This document shows, in pieces, positions 32,512 through 40,515 of a stretch of DNA of 53,015 bases. Position numbers and translations under genes: made by a program. This stretch comes from Euryarchaeota archaeon SM23-78 (GTDB lineage: Archaea; Nanobdellota; Nanobdellia; Woesearchaeales; SM23-78), in contig LSSJ01000020.1 in NCBI GenBank assembly GCA_001595785.1, forward strand, positions 1-53,015. Reading direction: 5' to 3'. The first letter of the stretch is position 1, and each line of letters begins with the position of its first letter. Under the pieces are notes generated by a model, which searched no databases, was not told the origin of the DNA, and was given only the letters and a program-made list of their open reading frames with translations.

Positions 32512-32754
32512 TTATTTTTCTGCTTGGGCTTTTGCAGAAACCCTTCCTATCCAGATTGCTGCTATTACTGCAATTATGGTCACAATAAGTGCATACACCC
32601 ATACACCACCTGCTGCAATAAAGTGCAATGGTCCTCCTTCTGCAAACAAGCTCTTGATTGCTTCATTCCATGCCAGGGCTGCTACTAAACCAAAGGCAAC
32701 TGTGATTAGAGCAGCCAGTTTTTCTATTACTTCTTTCCTTGCTATTATAACCAC
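32512..32754 (-). CDS. DUF5654-like small membrane protein
   Basis: The 80-residue protein has two transmembrane helices and the block ITVAFGLVAALAWNEAIKSLF typical of the archaeal DUF5654 family (function unknown). The start is awkward: GTG 32754 lies inside the SD-like AAGGGGGGTGG, so the ribosome may begin a few codons later, where only AUA codons stand at normal SD distance. The frame call is firm, the exact start is not. Confidence 0.75.
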   Translation of the reverse strand: MVIIARKEVIEKLAALITVAFGLVAALAWNEAIKSLFAEGGPLHFIAAGGVWVYALIVTIIAVIAAIWIGRVSAKAQAEK

Positions 32755-32828
32755 CCCCCTTATGTTTCTGTGTTGCAGGAACTTAAGGCTTTTTTTAAAT
32801 ATTGTTAATTTCTTATTTGAAACATAAC

Positions 32829-32839
32829 TTTTTTAAATA
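32829..32839 (+). promoter_or_regulatory. TATA box of the 60-residue membrane protein gene
   Basis: TTTTTTAAATA is centred about 28 nt before ATG 32862; leaderless arrangement. Confidence 0.5.
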
Positions 32840-32861
32840 AAACCAGATTTCAGTAGCTACT

Positions 32862-33044
32862 ATGGGGGGGAAACAAGGAAATCTTCAAGTAAGTATGTTT
32901 GTAGTAGGATTTATATTAGCAGCTCTTGCTATTATCTTTTTGTTCCATGAAACTATGGGTGGTTTTAGCAAGATAATTATTGCTATTGTTGCCTTGAGCT
33001 TTATGAGTGTTGTCGGATGGTTTATTCTAGATCACATGCATTGA
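32862..33044 (+). CDS. Small two-TM membrane protein
   Basis: A 60-residue protein: a short Gly/Asn-rich head, helix SMFVVGFILAALAIIFLF, a GGF turn, then helix IIIAIVALSFMSVVGWFIL and a short tail. A correctly spaced TATA box supports it. Function unknown. Confidence 0.6.
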   Translation: MGGKQGNLQVSMFVVGFILAALAIIFLFHETMGGFSKIIIAIVALSFMSVVGWFILDHMH

Positions 33045-33101
33045 TAAGAAATGATAATTAAGAGAAAATTAAAAAATATTTTTTAACTAAGGTTTTTTAT
33101 T

Positions 33102-33419
33102 TCAATGATATAACTTTTCTATCTCATAAAACTGAACTAACTTATCCTCGCTCTTATAACCCCTTGGAGTTATAATCTCAAAGGCATTAGCTCGACAACC
33201 CTCTCTCTTTTCAGAACTTACAACAAATCTAGGGAATCTCTCTATTACTGAATTATAGTCTGCATGAAACATAGGTATTGGACCTCTAAGAGGTTTAAGG
33301 TCCTTTTTCTCTAGTTTAACCGGCTTTTCTTTTAGGGCTTTTGGTTTTACTGCAATTATTGAATCATTCTTTCTCTGAATTAAGTAATAATCTTTTTGCA
33401 CTTGATTATCAAGGGCCAT
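33102..33419 (-). CDS. Small hypothetical protein
   Basis: A 105-residue basic protein of unknown function with a Lys-rich middle (KPKALKEKPVKLEKKDLK) followed by PRFVVSSEKREG and EIITPRGYKS. The strong SD AAGGAGGT favours ATG 33419 (9 nt spacing) over ATG 33425 (3 nt). A TTTATAAAGG box lies about 45 nt upstream. Confidence 0.65.
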   Translation of the reverse strand: MALDNQVQKDYYLIQRKNDSIIAVKPKALKEKPVKLEKKDLKPLRGPIPMFHADYNSVIERFPRFVVSSEKREGCRANAFEIITPRGYKSEDKLVQFYEIEKLYH

Positions 33420-33582
33420 TTTCATTTACCTCCTTGTTTTACTAGAATAAATATTTTTCCTTTATAAAACTTTCGATTTTGTTACCACTATACAATAGAT
33501 ACTCGTGTGGGTTTGATAAGTGCCTGACTTGAATAGCTAATATTAAGCTTATATAATTAAGTTAACCCTCACTATCAAAACC

Positions 33583-33593
33583 TTTATAAAATA
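33583..33593 (+). promoter_or_regulatory. TATA box of the PAC2 gene
   Basis: CCTTTATAAAATA lies about 40 nt before TTG 33628. The short leader carries AGAGGTGA, 7 nt before the start. Confidence 0.55.
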
Positions 33594-33627
33594 CCTTCCT
33601 TTAATTAATACCAAGAGGTGAACCAGT

Positions 33628-34317
33628 TTGAAAATAGTTCTAAAAAAGACTCCAAAAAAGCCAATAATAATAGAAGGCTTTCCTAGTTTTGGATTGGTAG
33701 GCACCATAACCACAGAATTTCTTCTAGAACACCTAAAAGCTGAGCTAATAGGAGAGTTCCATTACACTGAGTTAAGCCCGATAGTAGCGATACATAAAGG
33801 AAAGCTAGTCAACCCCATGGCAATATGGCATGTACCCAGCAAGAACATAGTAATCCTACACACCATCCTCAATGTGAAAGGCTATGAATGGGAGATTTCA
33901 AATAACATACTTAAAATGGCAAAAAAAATGGATGCTAAAGAAATAATAAGCCTGGAAGGAGTGGCCACAGACGACCTCTCAGATGAGATAAAAATATATT
34001 ATTATGGTAATAAAAAACTCCAAGAACTAGGAGCACATCCTGTGAAAGAAAGCATCATAATGGGGGTAAGTGCGTCTTTAATGCTAAGGTATAATAAACT
34101 AAGTTGCTTGTTTGCTGCTGCACACAGCCAGCTACCAGACAGCAAAGCAGCTGCAAAACTAATAGAAATCCTGGACAAATACTTAGGCCTAAAAGTGGAT
34201 TACCATCCTCTACTAAAACAAGCAGAGGAGTTTGAGAACAAGATAAAAACCATAATCCAGCAGAGCAGCAAGACCTTAAAAGAAGCTGACAAAAAAAGTA
34301 TGAGCTACCTTGGATAA
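33628..34317 (+). CDS. PAC2-family protein (proteasome assembly chaperone-like)
   Basis: IIIEGFPSFGLVGTITTEFLLEHLKAE is the family N-terminal signature, followed by VILHT, the EIISLEGVATD block and GVSASLMLRYNKL. Archaeal PAC2/PbaB-type proteins are ATP-independent chaperones that can tether substrates to the proteasome ring. It is 229 aa with a helical C-terminus. It starts with TTG after an AGGTGA SD and converges with the antiporter gene (6 nt gap). Confidence 0.9.
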   Translation: MKIVLKKTPKKPIIIEGFPSFGLVGTITTEFLLEHLKAELIGEFHYTELSPIVAIHKGKLVNPMAIWHVPSKNIVILHTILNVKGYEWEISNNILKMAKKMDAKEIISLEGVATDDLSDEIKIYYYGNKKLQELGAHPVKESIIMGVSASLMLRYNKLSCLFAAAHSQLPDSKAAAKLIEILDKYLGLKVDYHPLLKQAEEFENKIKTIIQQSSKTLKEADKKSMSYLG

Positions 34318-34323
34318 ATTATA

Positions 34324-35631
34324 CTAAGCAGATTTCTTTGATTTGCTTGCCTTATTCTCACTTTTAAGTTTGGGATGAGGAATCTCTTCTTCTAGTTCAG
34401 CAGAAGCATTGGCATCTATACTAATGAATTTCTTGGATAAGCGCTCCACCACAGCTGATAATACTAAAGAGTATATCATAAATACAAGGATAAGATTAAG
34501 AATAACTCCTAGCTGTATAAATGCCTCTTCATAAAGAGAAAAGAAAGTAAAAGCAACTACTGCCACTGCTATGCCCTTAGGCATGTTCAGACTCAGGAAA
34601 AGCTTTTCTTTAAGGGAATAATCAGTCTTTTTTAGAGACACAAATACAGCGCCTGCTCTGGCAAGTATTAAGAGACAGAACAATAAAAATGATTTAATAA
34701 AGAAGGATATGGTTAAAGGAAATTTTATTATCAAGCCCACAAGTACAAACACCAGGATTTCAAGAGCATTAGAGAGCATGTAGCTGAACTCCTGGAGCTG
34801 GCCCTTCTCCTTAACATAAAAGTTGCCAAACATCAAGCCAAGAGTAGCAACAGCAAGCACCCCATTACCCCTAAGATTCTCTGCTAATATATAAGCAAGC
34901 AGAGTAGCAGTTATTATAGCAACAGGTGAGAACTGATGAGAATAAGCCTTCTGCATTGTCTTAAAAACAATCAAACCAATAACTAAGCCTGAACCAATAC
35001 CTACTACTATCTGAGCCAAAAAAGCAGGAATCTGAGCAATGAATGAAGAAACAAAATCACCCTGCCCTAATTGAAGAATATTTATAAGGTCAAGAAGTAC
35101 AAAAGGGATAAGCACAATAAGAGGAGTGTTAATAATTGCCTCTATTTGTAACAAGCCAAAAATTTTCTTGGCCTTGTCGCTCACATAATCCTTGATAACA
35201 GCAAAAACAGAACCAGGATCTGTACCAACAAGAATTACAGAGAATATAAGTGAGAACAAAATATTATTAACCTCGATACCTTCAAAGAACAATAAGTTAG
35301 TAAAGGAGGTAATAAGCAAGATACTGAATAAAAGGAAGTAGCCAATAACTTTAAGAGAGTACATTGATAAAGCATCTATTTCTTTAAACCTAAACCTTGA
35401 AGAGCCATCAAAAACAATCATTACCAAAGCCAAAATACCAATACCAACCAGGAAAGGAGGGTCAAAAAAAAACAAAGGCTTGCCATTGTAAGAAATTCTG
35501 CCCAGAACTATACCTAAGACAACAAGCACCAAGATGTTTGATATTTTAAGTTTTTTAGAAAGCAAAGAGCAAAGAATACCAAATAAAAGAATAATTGCAA
35601 TATTAGTCAACACAATAAGAGCAGTATCCAT
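34324..35631 (-). CDS. Cation:proton antiporter (CPA superfamily)
   Basis: About 12 transmembrane helices. The CPA signatures are LVMIVFDGSSRFRF (TM3), LVGTDPGSVFAVIKD (the TDP unwound helix) and EAIINTPLIVLIPFVLLD. In the last, the ion-binding ND of classical NhaP is NT, so the acidic ligand is missing or moved. GSGLVIGL and KGIAVAVVAF match later helices. ATG 35631 has GAGGA at 9 nt and a TTTATAAA box near 35677; the longer start at 35664 would precede the predicted transcript. Ion specificity unknown. Confidence 0.88.
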   Translation of the reverse strand: MDTALIVLTNIAIILLFGILCSLLSKKLKISNILVLVVLGIVLGRISYNGKPLFFFDPPFLVGIGILALVMIVFDGSSRFRFKEIDALSMYSLKVIGYFLLFSILLITSFTNLLFFEGIEVNNILFSLIFSVILVGTDPGSVFAVIKDYVSDKAKKIFGLLQIEAIINTPLIVLIPFVLLDLINILQLGQGDFVSSFIAQIPAFLAQIVVGIGSGLVIGLIVFKTMQKAYSHQFSPVAIITATLLAYILAENLRGNGVLAVATLGLMFGNFYVKEKGQLQEFSYMLSNALEILVFVLVGLIIKFPLTISFFIKSFLLFCLLILARAGAVFVSLKKTDYSLKEKLFLSLNMPKGIAVAVVAFTFFSLYEEAFIQLGVILNLILVFMIYSLVLSAVVERLSKKFISIDANASAELEEEIPHPKLKSENKASKSKKSA

Positions 35632-35726
35632 GGGTTTATCCTCTTTTTCGTATGAGGAATACATTTTATTAGGTGTTTATAAATTTATTGGTAAAGCAAA
35701 AAAATGAAGAAGCGAGCTGAATGGGC

Positions 35727-37016
35727 TTACCTCTTCTTAGAAAAAACCACTCTTTCAATATTATATGTCCCTAGCTTAGGTGCTTCTAGGAAGCCTTCAA
35801 AAGCAGCTTCTGCTAGTCTTCCGCTTTCAAGCCAATCATACAGCCATTCATTGGTGTACTCTGGTTTTTCCTGGTTAAAGCCACTGCCAACATTCCTAAT
35901 CCATTTCTGATTATAATATTCTTGAGAACCTATTGGAGGAGCCATTATTATGGGCAATCCCAGGGCTGTGTAGAAGCATAACTCGCTTGGCTTGGTCCAA
36001 AGAATATCAGTGGTGTGTAGAACATAGTTGAAGTTTCTAAAATAGGTTGGCTTGTTCCAGGCAAAGATTATGTTCAGATTTTTTCCAAGCTTTGCTTTTA
36101 AACCCATGCTTATTATATGTTCTCTGTAATACTCTGCTATCTCTAGCCTTGTGCCTGCAACCAGGTTTATCCTTATCTTGTTTTTCATTATATATTTTTT
36201 TAGGCTCTTAAGCATTTCCAAGCCAATCTCTCTCTGAGCTCCTGCACCTCCAATCATAAATGTAAGGGTTAACACATGATTACTCTTGGTCTTATAATAC
36301 CTGCCTAGTTTTCCTTTAATGACTTTCTTGTAATGAGAGATGTATCTTTTATTAGGATCAAGATTAGGAAGTCTGTTTCCGAGGTCTCTTTTTAAGACAT
36401 GCAGATCTCTTCCTCCTAGGTTTTCTTTGGGCAAAGGAAATCCTGTTAACACAATCCTGTTCTTAGGAGTACCGTACTGTTTTAATCTTTTAAAAGCATG
36501 TTCGCATGGCGCCAGGTATGTTATTCTTGTTTTCTTAGGTTCTTTTGGCAACCATGCCCTGTTAATATCTGTGTCTGTTACAACACAATAGATGTCAGTC
36601 AATCCGTTATACTCTGCTATTAGAGCAGGAATGAGATGTGTGGCAACAAAAGGTAGTTTATTCCTCTTAATAAACTCGATTAAACTCTGATTAAGCTTCT
36701 TCTTCTTAATCAAGCGATACAAATAAAGGGCCTGCAGGTTTGGTTTTGACAGGTCTCTGCTAGGATAAAAGTCTGATATTGCTTGCAGTTTATCAAAAAG
36801 CTTGAACAAGGAAGAGCCTAGTACTGGCATAGAAGTGAATCTGCTCACAACTTCATAGAAGCCTTGACTTCTCCTCCATAATCTCTGTTCCTTCTCTGTT
36901 ACTAGCTTATCACTGTTAACAGTAATTATTCTCTTATAAGCAATATCTTTTAGAGGATAAGCAGCTCTCTGATGCCCATACCCCATATCCACTGTTACAA
37001 CCCAGGCTTTTTTCAC
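35727..37016 (-). CDS. GT-B glycosyltransferase-like protein (MGDG-synthase-like N-terminus)
   Basis: VVTVDMGYGHQRAAYPL at the N-terminus is the GHxxA loop of GT-B enzymes related to monogalactosyldiacylglycerol synthase and MurG. The C-terminal half has TFMIGGAGAQREIG, GTRLEIAEYY and the donor-site region TKPSELCFYTALGLPIIMAPPIGSQE. At 429 aa it is full length. It may glycosylate a lipid or dolichol carrier. It is divergent from another GT-B gene at 37153, with 136 nt between them. Confidence 0.75.
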   Translation of the reverse strand: MKKAWVVTVDMGYGHQRAAYPLKDIAYKRIITVNSDKLVTEKEQRLWRRSQGFYEVVSRFTSMPVLGSSLFKLFDKLQAISDFYPSRDLSKPNLQALYLYRLIKKKKLNQSLIEFIKRNKLPFVATHLIPALIAEYNGLTDIYCVVTDTDINRAWLPKEPKKTRITYLAPCEHAFKRLKQYGTPKNRIVLTGFPLPKENLGGRDLHVLKRDLGNRLPNLDPNKRYISHYKKVIKGKLGRYYKTKSNHVLTLTFMIGGAGAQREIGLEMLKSLKKYIMKNKIRINLVAGTRLEIAEYYREHIISMGLKAKLGKNLNIIFAWNKPTYFRNFNYVLHTTDILWTKPSELCFYTALGLPIIMAPPIGSQEYYNQKWIRNVGSGFNQEKPEYTNEWLYDWLESGRLAEAAFEGFLEAPKLGTYNIERVVFSKKR

Positions 37017-37152
37017 AAAACCACCTTCTTTTTAAAATGAATAATAGTCTAAGAATATAAAAAGGTTTTGTATTATATACATAATTAAAGGAATAAAAAA
37101 GCTTTTAAACAAGCTTATAGTAATCCTGTTCATTTAGAAGGGGGGTTTTAAG

Positions 37153-38253
37153 TTGGCAAAGATTCTTTACTCTTTAGCCCAAGACGGAAGAGGCCATGCA
37201 TCTAGGGGTTATGAGATTATCCGAAGGCTGGCTAAGAAGAATCATAAGATTATGGTTTTGACAGGAGGAGACACCTATGAGCCTCTTGAAAAAACCCTTG
37301 CCAAAATGAAAAATGTTTCTATGCATAGACTGCTAGGGTTTCAATGCGTTTATAATAAAAAAGGAAATATTAATTATATTAAAACAGCTTCAAAAAACAT
37401 CCCTAGTTTTGTGTTTGCAGAGATAATTATTAAAAAACTTAAGAAGCTAATTGATAGGTATAAGTTTGATTTTGCAATAAGTGATTTTGAACCTTTTCTT
37501 CCAAGAGCTGCTAAGAGCAAAAAGCTTAACTTCATAACCATTGATAATCAGCACAGATTGCTATGGGAAAAAATCAAAGCCAGACACATTCCTTTCAAGC
37601 ACATACCTAGTTATATTGTAACTCTAGGTTTGGTTTTCTCAATACACCCTTTAAGCAGAAAGTGTATTATCACCTCTGTTTTTCAGCCAGAGCTTAGAAA
37701 GAAAAAGGTTAGAGGAACAGAGATAATTGTGACTGGGCCTTTAATTAGGAAAGAGATTGAAGACCTAAAAAACCAGGTTAAGAAACAGGACTTTGTGCTT
37801 GTATATGTGAAGCCTGTACTTGAAAAAGCCGTTATCCCTGTTCTTAAGAAGGTTAACCACAAGTTTATTATGTATGTGAGTAATCCTAGGAAATACAAGA
37901 AGAACAAGAACCTTAAGTACAAGAGGCACTCGCACACCGGCTTTGCAAAGGACATGGCCAGGTGCAAGACAGTAATCTCAAGTGCTGGAGAGCAATTAAT
38001 GTCAGAAGCCCTTTATCTTGGAAAACCCCTCTTCCTAATGCCAGAGGTAGGTACTTTTGAGCAAACCCTTAATGGCCGCTCTGTTAAAAACGCCTACGTA
38101 GGTGATTACAAGGATATTACTCGCGTAAAAAAAGAGCACATAACCAGGTTTTTAAAGAACCTGGAGTTTTATGAGAAGAATATTAAGAAGATGAAAATCA
38201 GGAACAGCATAGATAAGATAATGAAGATTATATATGAGGAGATGAATAAATAA
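37153..38253 (+). CDS. MJ1255-like GT-B glycosyltransferase
   Basis: The N-terminus ILYSLAQDGRGHASRGYEIIRRLA and the C-terminal donor-binding block VISSAGEQLMSEALYLGKPLFLMPEVGTFEQTLNG are characteristic of the archaeal MJ1255 family, GT28/MurG-related enzymes that transfer sugars to lipids or glycans. The start is TTG with AAGGGGGG about 9 nt upstream. Length 366 aa. It pairs with the divergent GT-B gene and may share a promoter region with it. Confidence 0.85.
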   Translation: MAKILYSLAQDGRGHASRGYEIIRRLAKKNHKIMVLTGGDTYEPLEKTLAKMKNVSMHRLLGFQCVYNKKGNINYIKTASKNIPSFVFAEIIIKKLKKLIDRYKFDFAISDFEPFLPRAAKSKKLNFITIDNQHRLLWEKIKARHIPFKHIPSYIVTLGLVFSIHPLSRKCIITSVFQPELRKKKVRGTEIIVTGPLIRKEIEDLKNQVKKQDFVLVYVKPVLEKAVIPVLKKVNHKFIMYVSNPRKYKKNKNLKYKRHSHTGFAKDMARCKTVISSAGEQLMSEALYLGKPLFLMPEVGTFEQTLNGRSVKNAYVGDYKDITRVKKEHITRFLKNLEFYEKNIKKMKIRNSIDKIMKIIYEEMNK

Positions 38254-38271
38254 CCCTGTTAATTCTAATAA

Positions 38272-38281
38272 AATTTAAATA
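38272..38281 (+). promoter_or_regulatory. TATA box of cca
   Basis: AATTTAAATA is centred about 29 nt before ATG 38306, without an SD; leaderless. Confidence 0.5.
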
Positions 38282-38305
38282 ACATCAAAACATTCTATTA
38301 TTTTA

Positions 38306-39562
38306 ATGGAAAAGAACAAAGTAAAAATAATTTGTGAAAAAATCATAAAAAAGATTAGGCCTGAGAAACAGGAGTTTATAGAAGTAGATAATATAATAAA
38401 AAAGATCAATACCATTCTTAAAAAGAATAGAATAAAAGCTGAGGGTGTTGCTGGAGGCAGCTATGCTAAGGGAACTATTCTTAAGAATGATTTTGATATT
38501 GATTTGTTTGTTAGGTTTGCTCTTAGTTATAAAAAAAATGATATTTCAAAAATGCTTGGGCAGGTGCTAAAGCCCTTAAAGGTTGAACTAGTGCATGGCA
38601 GTAGGGACTACTATCAATTAAGAAAGAATAATCTTTTATTTGAGATAGTGCCTGTTCTTAAGATAAATAATTACAAGCAGGTTTTTAATGTCACTGATAT
38701 GAGCCCTTTGCATGTTGATTATGTGAAGAAGCACTTAGTAAAAAAGCCTTTGCTTGGTGATGAGATAAGGCTTGCAAAGCAGTTCTGTAAAGCTGCCAGG
38801 GTGTATGGGGCAGAGAGCTATATACAAGGTTTTTCTGGTCATGTGCTTGACTTATTAATAATATATTATGGTGGTTTTGAGAATTTGTTGATGCAGGCAA
38901 GTGTGTGGGGTAGCAGGGTTATTATTGATCCTGAAAATCATTTAAGAGATCCTTTAAGTGAGTTGAACAAGTCAAAGATACAATCGCCTTTAATCATTGT
39001 TGACCCTGTTCAGCCTGATAGGAATGCTGCAGCAGCTGTGAGCAAGGAAAAGTTTGAGGTGTTTAAGGAAAAGGCAAAGCAGCTCTTGAATAAGCCAAGT
39101 GAAAAGTTCTTTGAGATCAAAAAGCTAAGCATTAATGAGCTTAAAGACAAGGCTAAGAATAATTGGTTAATAATTGCAAAGGCAAAGCCTTTGAAAGGCA
39201 AGGATGATATTGTAGGTACAAAGATAATGAAGTGTTTTGAGCACATTGAAAAACACCTGAAGAAAAACGATTTTACTGTTCTTGAAGCAGGATGGGAATT
39301 TGATATTAAAGAAAGTATTATATATTATATTATAAATAAGGAAAAGCTTTCAGATAAAATAGTGTTAAAAGGACCTCCGGTCAAAGTAAAAATAAACGCA
39401 AAAATGTTTAAGAGCAAACACAAAAACGTGTTTGAGAAAAAAGAGAGGTTGTATGCCGAGGAAAAGAGGGAATATAAGACTCCAGAGAAACTGGTTAAGG
39501 ATTTGATTAAAAAAGATTATATCAAGGAAAGGGTTGCAAAAATCCTGATAAAGGAAAAATGA
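38306..39562 (+). CDS. cca: CCA-adding enzyme, archaeal class I
   Basis: It adds CCA to tRNA 3' ends without a nucleic acid template. The nucleotidyltransferase signature is GGSYAKGT with D64 and D66 in DFDIDLF; archaeal class I features follow (YIQGFSGHVLDLLIIYYGGF, IIVDPVQPDRNAAAAVS). Length 418 aa is slightly short of the usual 430-450. It is needed because the tRNA-Thr gene here lacks CCA. The stop overlaps the phosphatase gene start by ATGA. Confidence 0.96.
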   Translation: MEKNKVKIICEKIIKKIRPEKQEFIEVDNIIKKINTILKKNRIKAEGVAGGSYAKGTILKNDFDIDLFVRFALSYKKNDISKMLGQVLKPLKVELVHGSRDYYQLRKNNLLFEIVPVLKINNYKQVFNVTDMSPLHVDYVKKHLVKKPLLGDEIRLAKQFCKAARVYGAESYIQGFSGHVLDLLIIYYGGFENLLMQASVWGSRVIIDPENHLRDPLSELNKSKIQSPLIIVDPVQPDRNAAAAVSKEKFEVFKEKAKQLLNKPSEKFFEIKKLSINELKDKAKNNWLIIAKAKPLKGKDDIVGTKIMKCFEHIEKHLKKNDFTVLEAGWEFDIKESIIYYIINKEKLSDKIVLKGPPVKVKINAKMFKSKHKNVFEKKERLYAEEKREYKTPEKLVKDLIKKDYIKERVAKILIKEK

Positions 39563-40344
39563 AACTAATTATTTTTACAGACCTAGACGGTACCTTGCTT
39601 GACCATAATACTTATGCTTTTGAAGCTGCAAAGCTAGGTCTAGAGCTTGTTAAGGAAAAAAATATTCCTCTGGTTCTGTGCACCAGTAAAACCTTCGATG
39701 AAACTGTTTATTATCAAAAGCTGCTTGGCATTAATGAACCATTCATAGTAGAGGATGGAGGAGCAATTTATATTCCTCAGAATTATTTTAATTTTGGATT
39801 TGAGTGTCAGGAAAAAAAAGGTCATCTAGTTATTGAGCTTGGAACTGATTATGGTAATTTAAGACGAGCATTACTTGAAATAAAAGAGCAGGGGTTTGAA
39901 ATAACAGGGTTTGGAGACTTGGGTTTTGAACAAATATCCCAGGACACTGGTTTAAGCCTTGAGATGGCAAAGCTAGCAGCAGAGAGAGAATATGATGAGC
40001 CCTTTAAACTTATCAAAGGAGATGAATCCGTACTAAAAAAACTTATTGAGGAAAGAAGTCTAAAACTTTCAAAGGGAGGAAGATACTATCATATAACTGG
40101 TAAGAATGATAAGGGAAAAACAGTAGCTTTATTAACTAGTTTGTTCAAAAAACAGTATGGAGAGGAAGAAGTGGTAACTCTTGGTATTGGTGATTCTGAG
40201 AATGATTTTGCAATGCTTGATGCTGTTGATAAAGGTTATCTTGTAAAAAAAACTGATAATAGTTATGCTTCAGAAGATTATGAAAAAGCAGAAGGCATAG
40301 GGCCTGATGGGTGGAGATTTGTTATTGAAAAAGAGATTTCCTGA
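39559..40344 (+). CDS. mpgP: Mannosyl-3-phosphoglycerate phosphatase (MPGP-type HAD)
   Basis: A Cof-type HAD of 261 aa: nucleophile motif FTDLDGTLLDH (D8, D10), CTSKTFDE (motif II), Lys in KGKTVALL, and GIGDSENDFAMLDAV (motif IV). FIVEDGGAIYIP and GFGDLGFEQISQDTGLSLEMA are hallmarks of MPGP/GPGP. It removes phosphate from mannosyl- or glucosyl-3-phosphoglycerate to give the compatible solute. The synthase-like gene at 41771 supports the role. Its last codons form part of the 5' arm of the structured element at 40335. Confidence 0.9.
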   Translation: MKLIIFTDLDGTLLDHNTYAFEAAKLGLELVKEKNIPLVLCTSKTFDETVYYQKLLGINEPFIVEDGGAIYIPQNYFNFGFECQEKKGHLVIELGTDYGNLRRALLEIKEQGFEITGFGDLGFEQISQDTGLSLEMAKLAAEREYDEPFKLIKGDESVLKKLIEERSLKLSKGGRYYHITGKNDKGKTVALLTSLFKKQYGEEEVVTLGIGDSENDFAMLDAVDKGYLVKKTDNSYASEDYEKAEGIGPDGWRFVIEKEIS

Positions 40345-40474
40345 ATGCCCTACTCGTCTTACCATACCCATATACTTTGTATATGAACATGGTAAGCCTC
40401 GTCGCGCCACCATTATTGCCTCATTGCATTCGGCAATAATGGTAATAAAGGCGGCGACGGTCATTCAGGAAATC
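40335..40474 (+). repeat. Three-way-junction element, copy 2 (structured RNA or palindromic mobile element)
   Basis: P1 is a perfect 13-bp repeat GATTTCCTGAATG (40335-40347) with 40462-40474. The joiner CCCTACTC (40348-40355) leads to P2: CTTACCAT/ATGGTAAG (40358-40365 with 40389-40396), topped by CATATAC/GTATATG. P3 is CGTCGC-GCC with GGC-GGCGACG plus a perfect 12-bp ACCATTATTGCC/GGCAATAATGGT (40409-40420 with 40432-40443) and a 3'-side AATAAA bulge. GACGGT closes to P1. The layout equals 8416-8540 with unrelated stem sequences. The 5' arm includes the mpgP stop codon. Confidence 0.75.
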
Positions 40475-40515
40475 TTAACGAAAAGAGGTGAGGAAACATT
40501 CTACACCACGAAAGC

